Part shown: positions 23,982 through 32,499 of the stretch, in pieces
How positions within the stretch are numbered: position 1 is the stretch's first letter
How the letters are laid out: every line of letters begins with the position of its first letter
Origin: an uncultured Clostridia bacterium
GTDB lineage: Bacteria; Bacillota; Clostridia; Christensenellales; Borkfalkiaceae
Length of the DNA: 45,180 nt
Direction: 5' to 3'
Assembly: GCA_944375795.1 (NCBI GenBank)
Contig: CALWAU010000021.1
Location: 1 to 45,180 of the forward strand
The notes under the pieces: generated by a model
Database searches by the model: none
The model's input: the letters and a program-made list of their open reading frames with translations, nothing else
What the model was told of the DNA's origin: nothing
Program-made: the position numbers and the translations under genes

Positions 23982-25739
23982 TCAGCCGACGGAGATTATC
24001 GCTTTGCCGTCTTCTCCGCTTCCGGGGCGATAGCAGTCGCACGCCGTGCCGTCGGGCAGAAATCCGGTATCCGAGCACTTTTTGCACCGATACTGCGGCA
24101 CAAGCCGGCTTTCCGGAATGCCCATGCCGTCTAAAATCTCCCGCCGCTCCTTCGTGAGCGCATCCTTTTGCGCGAGCAGCGCGGGCAGGGAATCCGGCTC
24201 GAAAATTTCCGCCTTGGCGAGCCGTATCTCCATGCGGGACAGCTCCGACGAAATTTCCGAAAACCTCGGATTGGCCTTTGCCTTTGCGAGATATTTTTCC
24301 GCGGCGGACTGTGCCTGTTCCCGCAGGCGGGCATAATACCTTTCCCGGTCCGCCTTGGCGTTGACGGCCTCCACGGCGGCGTTTGCATAGCCCGCCGCCG
24401 TTCCTTTCGGCGCTTCCGGCTTTTCGGGAATGCGTTCGGGCTCCGTCACGCCCGAGTGCTTCCAATCGGACAAAATCTTGTTCATGTAGGGAATGGGATT
24501 GGCGCTTCCCGCCGAACGCTTTGCAGCTTCGAGGATCATCCGATCGGAAAAATTCCAGCTCCGCCAGGTTTCGACGAGGGAGAGATTGGCGGGACTCTTG
24601 CGGAGATTTCCGCAATAGCTCTGGATCCGCGTAAACAGTTTCAGTTCGTCGTTTTTGGCTTTGAGATATTCCGCGACGCTGTCGGGCGAGACGACGCCTC
24701 CGGCAAACATCTGTCCGATGAGCTCGTTCATGGCGGAAAAGCTGTTGCGTTCCGACCGGAGGCAGAAAATGGCGATGTCGGCAAGCGAGGCTTCGTCGTA
24801 GCCGCAGGTGTACCATTTTTCGGTATATTCGTCGATATAGGGGGCGGGATTGCTGACCTTGACCCCGAGTTTGCGCCCGATGCGGAAGGTGAGGGAAGCG
24901 AGCATGTCCCGTTCGGCGAGATACCCGCCGATTTCCTCGGGCGAAAGCTTTCCCTTTTCGGCGAGCTCGGAAAGGAGCATGTCCAATCCGCTCATGTTTC
25001 CCCGCTTGAGATGTTTCGCCGCTTCCAGGACCGCGGCCCTGGAGAAGCCCGCTTCCGTCCATTTTTCGTACAGCGCATAATCCGATTCGTCCGGTTTTTT
25101 GTACAGGGCGAGGGCGGAGAACACCGCGGCCAGGTCGCTTTCGTGCGCGTTGTAATTGCCGAGCTCTCTTTCCACCTGTTCGTAAGTCACCCAGCCGTTG
25201 CGTATGAATTTTTTGGCTTTGTTGAAGATATAGGAGGGGGAGACGCTTTCGCCCTGCTTGTTGATGCAGTATTCGGCGATGAGCAGAAACGCCTGCGGCT
25301 GAATGTTGTTCTCCTCCAGAAAGTGCATATATTTTATGGAATCGTTGTAGGAGACGAATTTTCCCACGCCCTGCATCTTGCGCTGCAGCTCCTTGTTGAA
25401 GTCGGCGTACTGTTCGTAGCGTATTTTTTTCGGGCGCCCCACGGCGGAGCGCACGGGCAGATAGCTGACGGCGAACGGCTCGCGGGAGAGGATCTCCACG
25501 AGGTCGTAGTCCTCCCAGAAGGCAAACGCCTCCTCTATTTTTTCTTTGGGCGCTTTCAAGACTTCCGCCATCGAGAGGACGGTGAAGTCGGAATCGGCGT
25601 TCTGGCAGAGGTACAGGCCGTAAAGATAGACCTTTACGGCAAAGCCGTCCGCGTTCGGGAGATATTTGACGATGAACTGATTTTCCACCGACGTGTAGGT
25701 GTTTTCGTTAAATTCTCTGGAGAAGGAACAAAATGACAT
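23982..25739 (-). CDS. DnaD-like primosome protein with C-terminal DnaC/DnaI-type zinc domain
   Basis: This 585-residue protein joins an N-terminal region typical of DnaB/DnaD initiation proteins, several helical DnaD-type modules and, near residue 425, the hallmark Y-x3-I-x3-W (PYMNKILSDW). A coiled-coil region and the segment RLVPQYRCKKCSDTGF... with C552, C555, C567 and C569 follow. That end closely resembles the N-terminal domain of DnaC/DnaI helicase loaders, but the AAA+ domain is absent and the frame stops about 15 residues later. Family proteins help load DnaB (gene at 37911) at origins or restart sites. The start is fixed by GGGAG seven bases upstream. Confidence 0.75.
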   Translation of the reverse strand: MSFCSFSREFNENTYTSVENQFIVKYLPNADGFAVKVYLYGLYLCQNADSDFTVLSMAEVLKAPKEKIEEAFAFWEDYDLVEILSREPFAVSYLPVRSAVGRPKKIRYEQYADFNKELQRKMQGVGKFVSYNDSIKYMHFLEENNIQPQAFLLIAEYCINKQGESVSPSYIFNKAKKFIRNGWVTYEQVERELGNYNAHESDLAAVFSALALYKKPDESDYALYEKWTEAGFSRAAVLEAAKHLKRGNMSGLDMLLSELAEKGKLSPEEIGGYLAERDMLASLTFRIGRKLGVKVSNPAPYIDEYTEKWYTCGYDEASLADIAIFCLRSERNSFSAMNELIGQMFAGGVVSPDSVAEYLKAKNDELKLFTRIQSYCGNLRKSPANLSLVETWRSWNFSDRMILEAAKRSAGSANPIPYMNKILSDWKHSGVTEPERIPEKPEAPKGTAAGYANAAVEAVNAKADRERYYARLREQAQSAAEKYLAKAKANPRFSEISSELSRMEIRLAKAEIFEPDSLPALLAQKDALTKERREILDGMGIPESRLVPQYRCKKCSDTGFLPDGTACDCYRPGSGEDGKAIISVG

Positions 25740-25793
25740 AGAGGCGCTCCCGTGTGTTTATTCGGAAAAATTTCTTTCTCCCTTTCAGATTCC

Positions 25794-25822
25794 TTGCTTT
25801 CTCGGAAGAAATGTTGTATAAT
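25794..25822 (+). promoter_or_regulatory. promoter of sbcD-sbcC
   Basis: TTGCTT (25794-25799), a 17-bp spacer and TATAAT (25817-25822). The predicted start near 25829 would give a leader of about 118 nt to sbcD. Confidence 0.7.
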
Positions 25823-25864
25823 AAAACGGAATAGTTGCCCGCCGCTTTGGCGGAGGGTATGTTC

Positions 25865-25893
25865 ATTATAGCTTTTTTCGGCGGCAAAAGCAA
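25865..25893 (-). promoter_or_regulatory. promoter of the DnaD-like gene
   Basis: On the - strand: TTGCTT (25893-25888), 17-bp spacer, TATAAT (25870-25865). The predicted start near 25858 lies downstream of the start of the opposing sbcD promoter, so the two promoters face each other and the 5' ends of the transcripts would overlap by about 30 nt. Confidence 0.65.
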
Positions 25894-25946
25894 GGCTTTT
25901 CGGCGCGCTTTTCCGCAAAATTTTGCTTTTTCCGGGAGAAGAGGGC

Positions 25947-27104
25947 ATGAGGATTCTGCACACCTCCGATTGGCATATCGGCAAGCGCCTGATGGGGCGG
26001 GACCGCCTCGGCGAGCAGGCCGCCGCGCTGGACGAGATCGTTTCGATCTGCGACGGCGAGGGGGTGGAGCTCGTCCTCGTGGCCGGGGATATCTTCGACA
26101 CCTATCTGCCGAGCGCGGAGGCGGAGGAGCTGTTTTTTTCCGGGATCCGGAAAATGGCCGGGCGGGACCGGGCCGTGCTGCTCATCAGCGGCAATCACGA
26201 CGACGGCGTGCGCCTCTCCGCCGCGGCGCCCCTCTCCGAGGAGACGGGCATCTATATCGTCGGCAACGCGAGAAAGCCGCTGCCGCTGTCCTCCGCCCGT
26301 CCCGTCCGTCCCGTATCTTCCGGCTCCGGCTGGACGGTATTTGAAAACGAGCGGGGGGAAAAGGTGTTCGTCAATGCCCTGCCCTATCCCAATGAGGCGA
26401 GATTCAAGGAAGAAAAGTCCGAACTTCCCTTTTCCGAGCGCATGAAAAAATGGATAGAGGAGGGGGAGGCGGGCAACGCGCAGGGCCTTCCGTCCGTCTT
26501 TTTGTCCCATATCTTCGTGGCGGGCGGCGTCACTTCGGACAGCGAACGGGAAATCGATTTGGGCGGCGCCCGCGCGGTGCCCCTCGACGTGTTGCCGCCC
26601 AGCGACTACATCGCTCTCGGACACCTGCACAAGCGCCAGCATATGGGAAAGGGAAATTGCTGGTACAGCGGTTCCCTTCTCCGCTACTCCTTCGACGAGG
26701 CGGGCGGAGAAAAGGGGGTGAAGGTGTTCGATTTGACGGACAGAGGGGTGGAAGACCTGCACGACGTGCCGTTGAAATCGGGGAAACAGCTCGTCCGGCT
26801 GGAGGCGGATTCACCCGCGCGCGGGGAGGAGTTGCTGGATTTGTATCCGGACGCGTATGCGGAGCTGAAACTGCATCTCACCTCGCCGCTCACTTCCGCG
26901 GAATCGTCGGCGCTGGCGGCGCACGCCAACCTCGTTTCTCTGCTCGCGGAGGTGGCGGGGGGAGAGGAGCTCGGGTTCGAGTCGAGAAAGGGGATGTCCG
27001 ATTCCGAGCTGTTCGGGGAGTTTTACCGCTCCCAATACGGCGAGCAGCCGCCGGACGAGCTGCGCACCTTGTTTCTCTCCGTCCTTCGGGACGCGGAAAA
27101 CTGA
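25947..27104 (+). CDS. sbcD: exonuclease subunit SbcD (Mre11 family)
   Basis: This 385-residue protein is the nuclease half of the SbcCD complex, which cuts hairpins and blocked ends in DNA. The metallophosphoesterase motifs are present in order: TSDWHIG, AGDIFD, SGNHD, and LGHLHKRQ. The C-terminal capping domain follows. The internal ATG at 25947 was chosen because MRILHTSDWHIG is the family start and an earlier frame start has no family support. It is followed by sbcC after 49 bases. Operon partner and order are standard. Confidence 0.93.
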   Translation: MRILHTSDWHIGKRLMGRDRLGEQAAALDEIVSICDGEGVELVLVAGDIFDTYLPSAEAEELFFSGIRKMAGRDRAVLLISGNHDDGVRLSAAAPLSEETGIYIVGNARKPLPLSSARPVRPVSSGSGWTVFENERGEKVFVNALPYPNEARFKEEKSELPFSERMKKWIEEGEAGNAQGLPSVFLSHIFVAGGVTSDSEREIDLGGARAVPLDVLPPSDYIALGHLHKRQHMGKGNCWYSGSLLRYSFDEAGGEKGVKVFDLTDRGVEDLHDVPLKSGKQLVRLEADSPARGEELLDLYPDAYAELKLHLTSPLTSAESSALAAHANLVSLLAEVAGGEELGFESRKGMSDSELFGEFYRSQYGEQPPDELRTLFLSVLRDAEN

Positions 27105-27153
27105 CCCTTGCCCGGGGCTTGCGGGCGGAAAAATCCGAAAAAGGAGGAGGCCG

Positions 27154-29754
27154 ATGAAGCCCGTCTATCTCGAATTTTGCGGCGTAAACAGCTTTTCGGA
27201 AAAGGCGCAGATCGACTTCGGGAAATTGCTCGAAGGCGGTCTGTTCGGCATTTTCGGCGATACGGGCAGCGGCAAGAGTACCATTCTCGACTGCATTCAC
27301 TTCGCGCTGTACGGCAAAATCGAGCGTTCCTCCGGTTCGGTGACGGACAGCATCAACGAGAAATGCGACCGCGCGTACGTCGTTTACGATTTCGAGATCC
27401 TGCACGACGGGGCCCGGCATACCTACCGCGTCCGGCGGGAGCGCCGCCGGAAAAACAGCGTTCCCAAGGCATCTTTGTACGAGGCGGACGGGGAAGGCAA
27501 ATGGCAGGCGCTCGCCGAGGGGACCAACGAGGTGGACAGGCGGGTGGAGGAGATCATCGGGCTCGGTTTTGACGATTTCAAAAAATGCATCGCGCTGCCG
27601 CAGGGAGAATTTGCGGGGCTGGTCAGGGCGAAGCCCTCGGAGCGGCTGCAGCTGGTATCCCGCCTTTTCGACCTCGAAAAATACGGCGAAAAGCTCTCCG
27701 CCGCCGTTCGCGGCAGATGCGCGGCGGCGGATAATCAGCTCGACGTCCTTCGTTCCCGGCTGCAGGAAAACGCCGAGGGCACCGAGGAGCGCGTCAGGGA
27801 GGAGAAGGAGAAGCTCTCCGCCGCCGTTCGGGAACGGGAGAGCGTGGGAGAGGCGCTTTCGGCCGCGGAGAAGGAGTACAATTCCCTCGCCCGCCTCGCC
27901 GAGGAAAAGCGGGAGTACGACTCCCTTTCGCTGCGCGTGCGGCGCGCGGAGGAAAAGCTCCCCTTTTACGCCGACCGCAAGCGGAAGCTGGCGCTTTTGC
28001 CCGGCGCTTCGAGGGTATCGGACTGCGTCCGGGAAAAGGAGAAAAACGAGCGGGGGCGCGCAAAGGCGGAAGAAGCGGCGGCGCGCACGGAGCTGTCCCT
28101 TTCCGCGCTCCGGGAATCGGTCGATCTGAAGCGGAAGCGGTTGGAGGAGAGCGGCCTGGACGGAAAGATCCGCGCGCTTTCGGTGACGCAGGGAAGGCTG
28201 GAGGCCGCCGAAAAGGACATGGAGGCCTTTCGCGAGGCGCAAAAAAAGCTCGACGACTGCACCGAGAAATACCGGCAGCTGAAAAACAGGGTCCCCGCGG
28301 AGGATTTCGATGGGCTGTTGGCGGCAAACGACGAGGCGAAAGCGGCGCTCGGGGAGGACGAATCGTTTACGGAATATCTCCGGCGGAATTTCAAGGACGT
28401 GCTTTTGTCGGAGGCATACGCGCAATTTCGGGCGGATCTGAAAATGCTGGGCGACAAGTATCCCGCGGCGGCGGAGGACATCGGAAAGCTGGCGGAGAAG
28501 TATACGCTCGCGGAGGCGGGGAGCGCCCGTTCCTTCGACGTCGCCGCCGCCAAGCTGGAATTTGACCGGGCGGAAAAGAGGCGGAAGGCGCTTGCGGCGG
28601 AGCGGAACGAAATCGAGGCCCGAAAAAAGAAATTCGAGGACAACGAACGGGAAAAGAAGAACGTCGTCGCGGACGGAAAACACTACCGGGAGAGGCTGGA
28701 GCTGGCGCGGAAGGCGATCGAGACGGTCAAAGACCTGGGTACCCCGGAAGAGGTGAAAAAGCAAATCGACGCGGCGTCGCGCGCGAAGAAGCGCGCGGAG
28801 GAGGAAATCGCGCAGGAGGAAGAAAAGCTCACGGAGCTGGCGAAGAAATTGGCGGAGAGCCGCACGGAGGAGAAGCTGTGCGCGGAAGGGGCGCGGGCGG
28901 CGGCGGAAACGCTTTCGGCGCTGCTTTCGGAAAACGGCTTTGCGGACGAAACGGCGGCGCGCGCCGTCGTCGCGGAGCTGGGCGACGGCAGGAGGGCGCG
29001 GGAGGAATGCGACGCCTTTTATGAGGAATACAACGCCGCAAAAAGCCGCCTGGCGGCGTTCCCGGCGGAGAAATTCGGGGAATTTTCCGAGGAGAAGCTT
29101 TCGGCGGCGGAGGCGCGCAAAAAGGACCTTTCCGCGCAGAACGAGGCGCTGTTGCAGCGCATCGCGGTGGGCGAGCGGGAGACGGAGCGGCTGTCGGGGC
29201 TGCGGGAGCGGTATAAGGCGCTGGAAAAGGAGATCAAAGAAAAGGAACGGGAAAAGGAGCTGCTCGAAAAGCTGCGGATACTGACGATGCGCGGGAAATT
29301 TATGGAGTTTATCGCCTCCGAGTATTTGCAGGAAGTGTGCGTTTCGGCGAGCCGGACGCTGCTTTCCCTCACGGGGGGCAGATATTTCCTTCGCTACGAG
29401 GACGAGTTCCGCGCGGGGGACAATCTCAACGGCGGCGCGCTGCGCAGCGTCCGTACGCTGTCGGGCGGCGAGACCTTTCTCGTCTCCCTCTCCCTCGCCC
29501 TGGCGCTGAGCGGCGCCATCTGCGCCAAATCCCTGCGGCCCATCGAATTTTTCTTCCTGGACGAAGGGTTCGGGACACTGGACGAAAAACTGGTGGACAC
29601 CGTGATGGACGTGCTGGAAAAGCTGCGCAGCCGCAATTTTTCGGTGGGGGTCATCTCGCACGTGGAGGAACTGAAACACCGCATCGACAATAAGATTCTC
29701 GTCACGGGCGCGACGGAGGGACAGGGATCCCGGGTGCGCGTCGAGGCGTATTGA
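27154..29754 (+). CDS. sbcC: exonuclease subunit SbcC (Rad50-like), no zinc hook visible
   Basis: This 866-residue SMC-like ATPase has Walker A GDTGSGKST (about residue 36), Q-loop region LPQGEFAGLV, long Lys/Glu/Ala-rich coiled coils (about 200-720), signature LSGGE (about 768) and Walker B FFFLDEGFGTLD (about 798). It partners SbcD. It is shorter than E. coli SbcC (about 1050), and I find no CxxC zinc hook between the coils. The centre instead holds a helical segment around residues 395-450. A related hookless SMC family member remains possible, but the sbcD neighbour supports SbcC. AGGAGGAGG precedes the start. Confidence 0.9.
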   Translation: MKPVYLEFCGVNSFSEKAQIDFGKLLEGGLFGIFGDTGSGKSTILDCIHFALYGKIERSSGSVTDSINEKCDRAYVVYDFEILHDGARHTYRVRRERRRKNSVPKASLYEADGEGKWQALAEGTNEVDRRVEEIIGLGFDDFKKCIALPQGEFAGLVRAKPSERLQLVSRLFDLEKYGEKLSAAVRGRCAAADNQLDVLRSRLQENAEGTEERVREEKEKLSAAVRERESVGEALSAAEKEYNSLARLAEEKREYDSLSLRVRRAEEKLPFYADRKRKLALLPGASRVSDCVREKEKNERGRAKAEEAAARTELSLSALRESVDLKRKRLEESGLDGKIRALSVTQGRLEAAEKDMEAFREAQKKLDDCTEKYRQLKNRVPAEDFDGLLAANDEAKAALGEDESFTEYLRRNFKDVLLSEAYAQFRADLKMLGDKYPAAAEDIGKLAEKYTLAEAGSARSFDVAAAKLEFDRAEKRRKALAAERNEIEARKKKFEDNEREKKNVVADGKHYRERLELARKAIETVKDLGTPEEVKKQIDAASRAKKRAEEEIAQEEEKLTELAKKLAESRTEEKLCAEGARAAAETLSALLSENGFADETAARAVVAELGDGRRAREECDAFYEEYNAAKSRLAAFPAEKFGEFSEEKLSAAEARKKDLSAQNEALLQRIAVGERETERLSGLRERYKALEKEIKEKEREKELLEKLRILTMRGKFMEFIASEYLQEVCVSASRTLLSLTGGRYFLRYEDEFRAGDNLNGGALRSVRTLSGGETFLVSLSLALALSGAICAKSLRPIEFFFLDEGFGTLDEKLVDTVMDVLEKLRSRNFSVGVISHVEELKHRIDNKILVTGATEGQGSRVRVEAY

Positions 29755-29848
29755 CTGAAGGTATCGGCCGCCCGCCCGCGCTGCGGACAGGCGGCGGGAC
29801 AGAGGGGCAAAGCCGCCCGAAAAACAACAGGCAAAGGAAACAGGGATC

Positions 29849-31552
29849 ATGATTTTAAGCGCCGTATCCGTATGGAAAAAATTCGATGTGAGCACCCCGC
29901 TTCGTCCGGGCGAGTATAATCGCACGGAGGACAGGGCGGCGGGCATGGTATTCTGGGACGTCACCTATTCCGGGCGGGCGACGGAGGACGGCGGCGTGCG
30001 CATTTTCGCGATGTTCGGCAAGCCGTCTTCGGGCGGGAAATTTCCCGCCGTGCTGTTGCTGCCCGAGGCGGGGGCGGAACTCGATCAGGAGCTTCTGTAT
30101 TATTTTATCGACAAGGGCTATGCCGTGCTCATGCCCGATTATTCGGGCGTACGGGGCGGGGAGACGGAAGAGACGCCCCACACCATCTATCCGCCCTCCC
30201 TCTCCTATGCGAATTGCTCGGAGAGCGGCGGGCTGGACGTCCTGGACGGGGACGCGGACAAAACCTGCTGGTTCGAGTGGGTGTCCGTCGCCCTGTATTC
30301 GATCGAATACCTCAAATCGCGCGAGGATATCTCCGGGATCGGCGTCGTGGGCATCCGCACGGGCGGCGAGGTGGCCTGGAAGGCGATGCTCTCTCCCGAC
30401 GTCAAATGCGGCGTCGCGGTCAACGCCGTCGGCTGGCGGGCGTACCGCAATATCGGAAAATTTGCGGATAACGCGGAAATCAACATGAGCGACGAACGGC
30501 ACCGCTATATCGCGGGCATCGAGTCACAGTCCTGGGCGCCCTTCGTCAAATGCCCCGTGCTGATGCTCTGTGCCCTTCGGGACGAAACTTCCGATTACGA
30601 CCGCGCCTATGACACCTTTTCGCGCATCGGGCAGCCGGACGGAAGCGCCATCACCTATTCCGCCGACAGCGGCTCCTGTATCGGCCCGGACGCGCTCGCG
30701 GACATGGATCTCTTTCTGGAACGCAATCTCAAAGGGCGGGAAATTTATATCCCCAAGCCCCTCAATATCTCCCTGAAAAGCGAGGGCGGCGCGCTGAAAG
30801 CGGAGGTGGAATACGACGAGGGCGGCATTCTCGAAGAGACCAACATCTATTACGCGGAATCGGGCGAACGCACCAAATCCACCTTCCGCGAGTGGCAGCG
30901 CATTTTCCGCGCGGACGGGAAGGAAATCAAAAACGGCAGGGTCACCTGCGAGCTGCATCCGTACGGCGGCGCGGCGGCGGTGTTCGTCTATGCCACCGCC
31001 AAATATATCAACGGCTTCAAGGTGGCGTCCAAAATCGCCTCGAAGCGGCCGGAACATCCCGACGAGAACGCGGTGAAAAGCCGGGTCATCTATTCGGGCG
31101 GGGACGTGGACTGCTTCGGCGTCGCGGCGTATGAGGACTACTCGGTGGCGGGCATATTCCTCGAAGGCGAAGCGGTGCCCAAGCGGGTGAAGGGCTACGG
31201 CGGCATCGGCGGGGCCTATTCGGTCGGCGGGATCAAGACGTACAAAATCAGCTCTCCGCGCTACGTGCCCGACGAAAACGCCATTCTCGAATTTGATATT
31301 TACGCCCGAAGAGACGCGCAGGTAAAGGTCGCCGTGGACGCCGTCAATGCGGAAAACCGCATGGAGCGTTTCTCCGCGATGCTCTCCGTCCGGGGCGGCG
31401 GAAAGTGGAAACGCATCATTTTGCAGCCGGGCGAGCTGAAAAGCGAAAGCTCGGGCGTCCCGCTCGGGAGCTTTGCCGCGGGGCAGGCGCTGTTGTTCGA
31501 CTGCGAGGACGAGGAGAACGAATATGCCGTCACCAACATCTTATGGCTGTAA
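29849..31552 (+). CDS. alpha/beta-hydrolase-fold protein with degraded active site
   Basis: This 567-residue cytosolic protein (no signal peptide) has an N-terminal alpha/beta-hydrolase domain of the acyl-peptidase/BAAT style: FPAVLLLPEAGAE, the lid region GYAVLMPDYSGVRGG, and GIGVVGIRTGGEVAW where the nucleophile elbow should be. The elbow reads G-I-R-T-G, so Arg170 stands in place of the catalytic Ser. An acid is possible in CALRDETSDYD, but no His is seen where the last triad residue should lie. The C-terminal half (about 300-567) is beta-rich without recognised family. It looks like a pseudoenzyme or a hydrolase with another mechanism. It follows sbcC after 94 bp. Confidence 0.6.
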   Translation: MILSAVSVWKKFDVSTPLRPGEYNRTEDRAAGMVFWDVTYSGRATEDGGVRIFAMFGKPSSGGKFPAVLLLPEAGAELDQELLYYFIDKGYAVLMPDYSGVRGGETEETPHTIYPPSLSYANCSESGGLDVLDGDADKTCWFEWVSVALYSIEYLKSREDISGIGVVGIRTGGEVAWKAMLSPDVKCGVAVNAVGWRAYRNIGKFADNAEINMSDERHRYIAGIESQSWAPFVKCPVLMLCALRDETSDYDRAYDTFSRIGQPDGSAITYSADSGSCIGPDALADMDLFLERNLKGREIYIPKPLNISLKSEGGALKAEVEYDEGGILEETNIYYAESGERTKSTFREWQRIFRADGKEIKNGRVTCELHPYGGAAAVFVYATAKYINGFKVASKIASKRPEHPDENAVKSRVIYSGGDVDCFGVAAYEDYSVAGIFLEGEAVPKRVKGYGGIGGAYSVGGIKTYKISSPRYVPDENAILEFDIYARRDAQVKVAVDAVNAENRMERFSAMLSVRGGGKWKRIILQPGELKSESSGVPLGSFAAGQALLFDCEDEENEYAVTNILWL

Positions 31553-31563
31553 AAGGTGATACC

Positions 31564-31752
31564 ATGTACGAGCTGAATACAACCGTCCGTTTGAAAAAGC
31601 CGCATCCCTGCGGCGGGACGGATTGGGAAATCGTGCGCGCGGGCGTCGATATCAAGCTCCGCTGTCTCACCTGCGGCAGGTTCGTCAATCTCTCGCGGGA
31701 CGAATTGAAAAAGCGGTCGGCAGGAGCGGAACGGGAAAAGGGAGCGAAATGA
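31564..31752 (+). CDS. DUF951 family protein
   Basis: This 62-residue protein matches the DUF951 pattern: VRLKKPHPCGGTDWEIVR followed by DIKLRCLTCGRFVNLSR. Three cysteines (one in PCGG, two in CLTC) could form part of a metal site. Function is unknown; in other Bacillota the family is often near ychF or translation genes. The start follows the previous stop by 11 bases, with AAAGGTG upstream. It overlaps lepB by four bases. Confidence 0.85.
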   Translation: MYELNTTVRLKKPHPCGGTDWEIVRAGVDIKLRCLTCGRFVNLSRDELKKRSAGAEREKGAK

Positions 31753-32384
31753 AAGAAAAGCAACTTCGGGACGGAAGTCTGTACGAATACAGGTACCGAT
31801 ACAGGGCGAAGCGTTCGTCCTCGCTGTTCGTGCTGGTGCTCGGGCTCATCGTCGTTGCGGCGCTGTGCTTCCGGATATATTGGACGAGTACTTTCGGCGG
31901 CGTATACGTGGACGGGATGTCGATGTATCCCACCCTCGAGACGGGGGACGAATTGCTCATGAAATACGGCAATGACGCCGAACGGGGAGACGTGATCGTG
32001 CTCGACGTGCGGCATTACGGTTTTTCGGGGACGCAGTTTCTCATCAAGCGGCTGATCGCGACGGAGGGAGATGCGGTTTACTGCGAGGACGGGCAGGTGT
32101 ATATCCGCTATGCGGGCACGGACGAGTTTACGGCGCTGTACGAGCCGTATGCACATTCCGAGTACCCGTACGATTTCGGGCTGTACGAGGTCGGGGAGGA
32201 CGAAATATTTTTCCTCGGCGACAATCGGACGAACAGCCGGGACAGCCGTTATATGGAGGGGCTTTCCCATCTGGAGGATTCCCTGTATACGGTGGACGAT
32301 ATTTACGGCGTCGTGCCCGATTGGTCCGTCCGCTTCAAAAGCATTTTGCGCTGGCTGCCGGGAATGCGCGTCAGCCATTCCTGA
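31749..32384 (+). CDS. lepB: signal peptidase I
   Basis: This 211-residue membrane-anchored serine protease has one N-terminal membrane helix (about residues 25-47), the catalytic Ser58 in GMSMYPTL and the general-base Lys100 in FLIKRLIA. FFLGDNRTNSRDSRYMEG is the conserved box E. It removes signal peptides from Sec-exported proteins. The start codon overlaps the DUF951 stop. Length is typical of Bacillota type I enzymes. Confidence 0.92.
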   Translation: MKEKQLRDGSLYEYRYRYRAKRSSSLFVLVLGLIVVAALCFRIYWTSTFGGVYVDGMSMYPTLETGDELLMKYGNDAERGDVIVLDVRHYGFSGTQFLIKRLIATEGDAVYCEDGQVYIRYAGTDEFTALYEPYAHSEYPYDFGLYEVGEDEIFFLGDNRTNSRDSRYMEGLSHLEDSLYTVDDIYGVVPDWSVRFKSILRWLPGMRVSHS

Positions 32385-32425
32385 AAGGGGACGGCGGAAT
32401 TTTGAAATTCACCCGGAAAGTTTTG

Positions 32426-32447
32426 CGCTCCGGCCTTCGGGCGGAGC
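32426..32447 (+). other. UUCG-capped hairpin before the DegV gene
   Basis: GCTCC...GCC and GGC...GGAGC flank a TTCG tetraloop (32436-32439), with one bulged G. No T-tract follows at once. It lies in the 115-bp gap between lepB and the DegV gene, in which I see no convincing promoter. Confidence 0.45.
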
Positions 32448-32499
32448 GGCGCGCGGAGGTTTTTGGACAAATTTTGTGACGGAGGTCATGGTTGACAGT

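Noticed and set aside
26890..29964. 1024-codon open frame on the - strand opposite sbcC
   Set aside because: It is the shadow of sbcC; the translation is Arg/Leu/Pro-rich without domains, and sbcC has all catalytic motifs.
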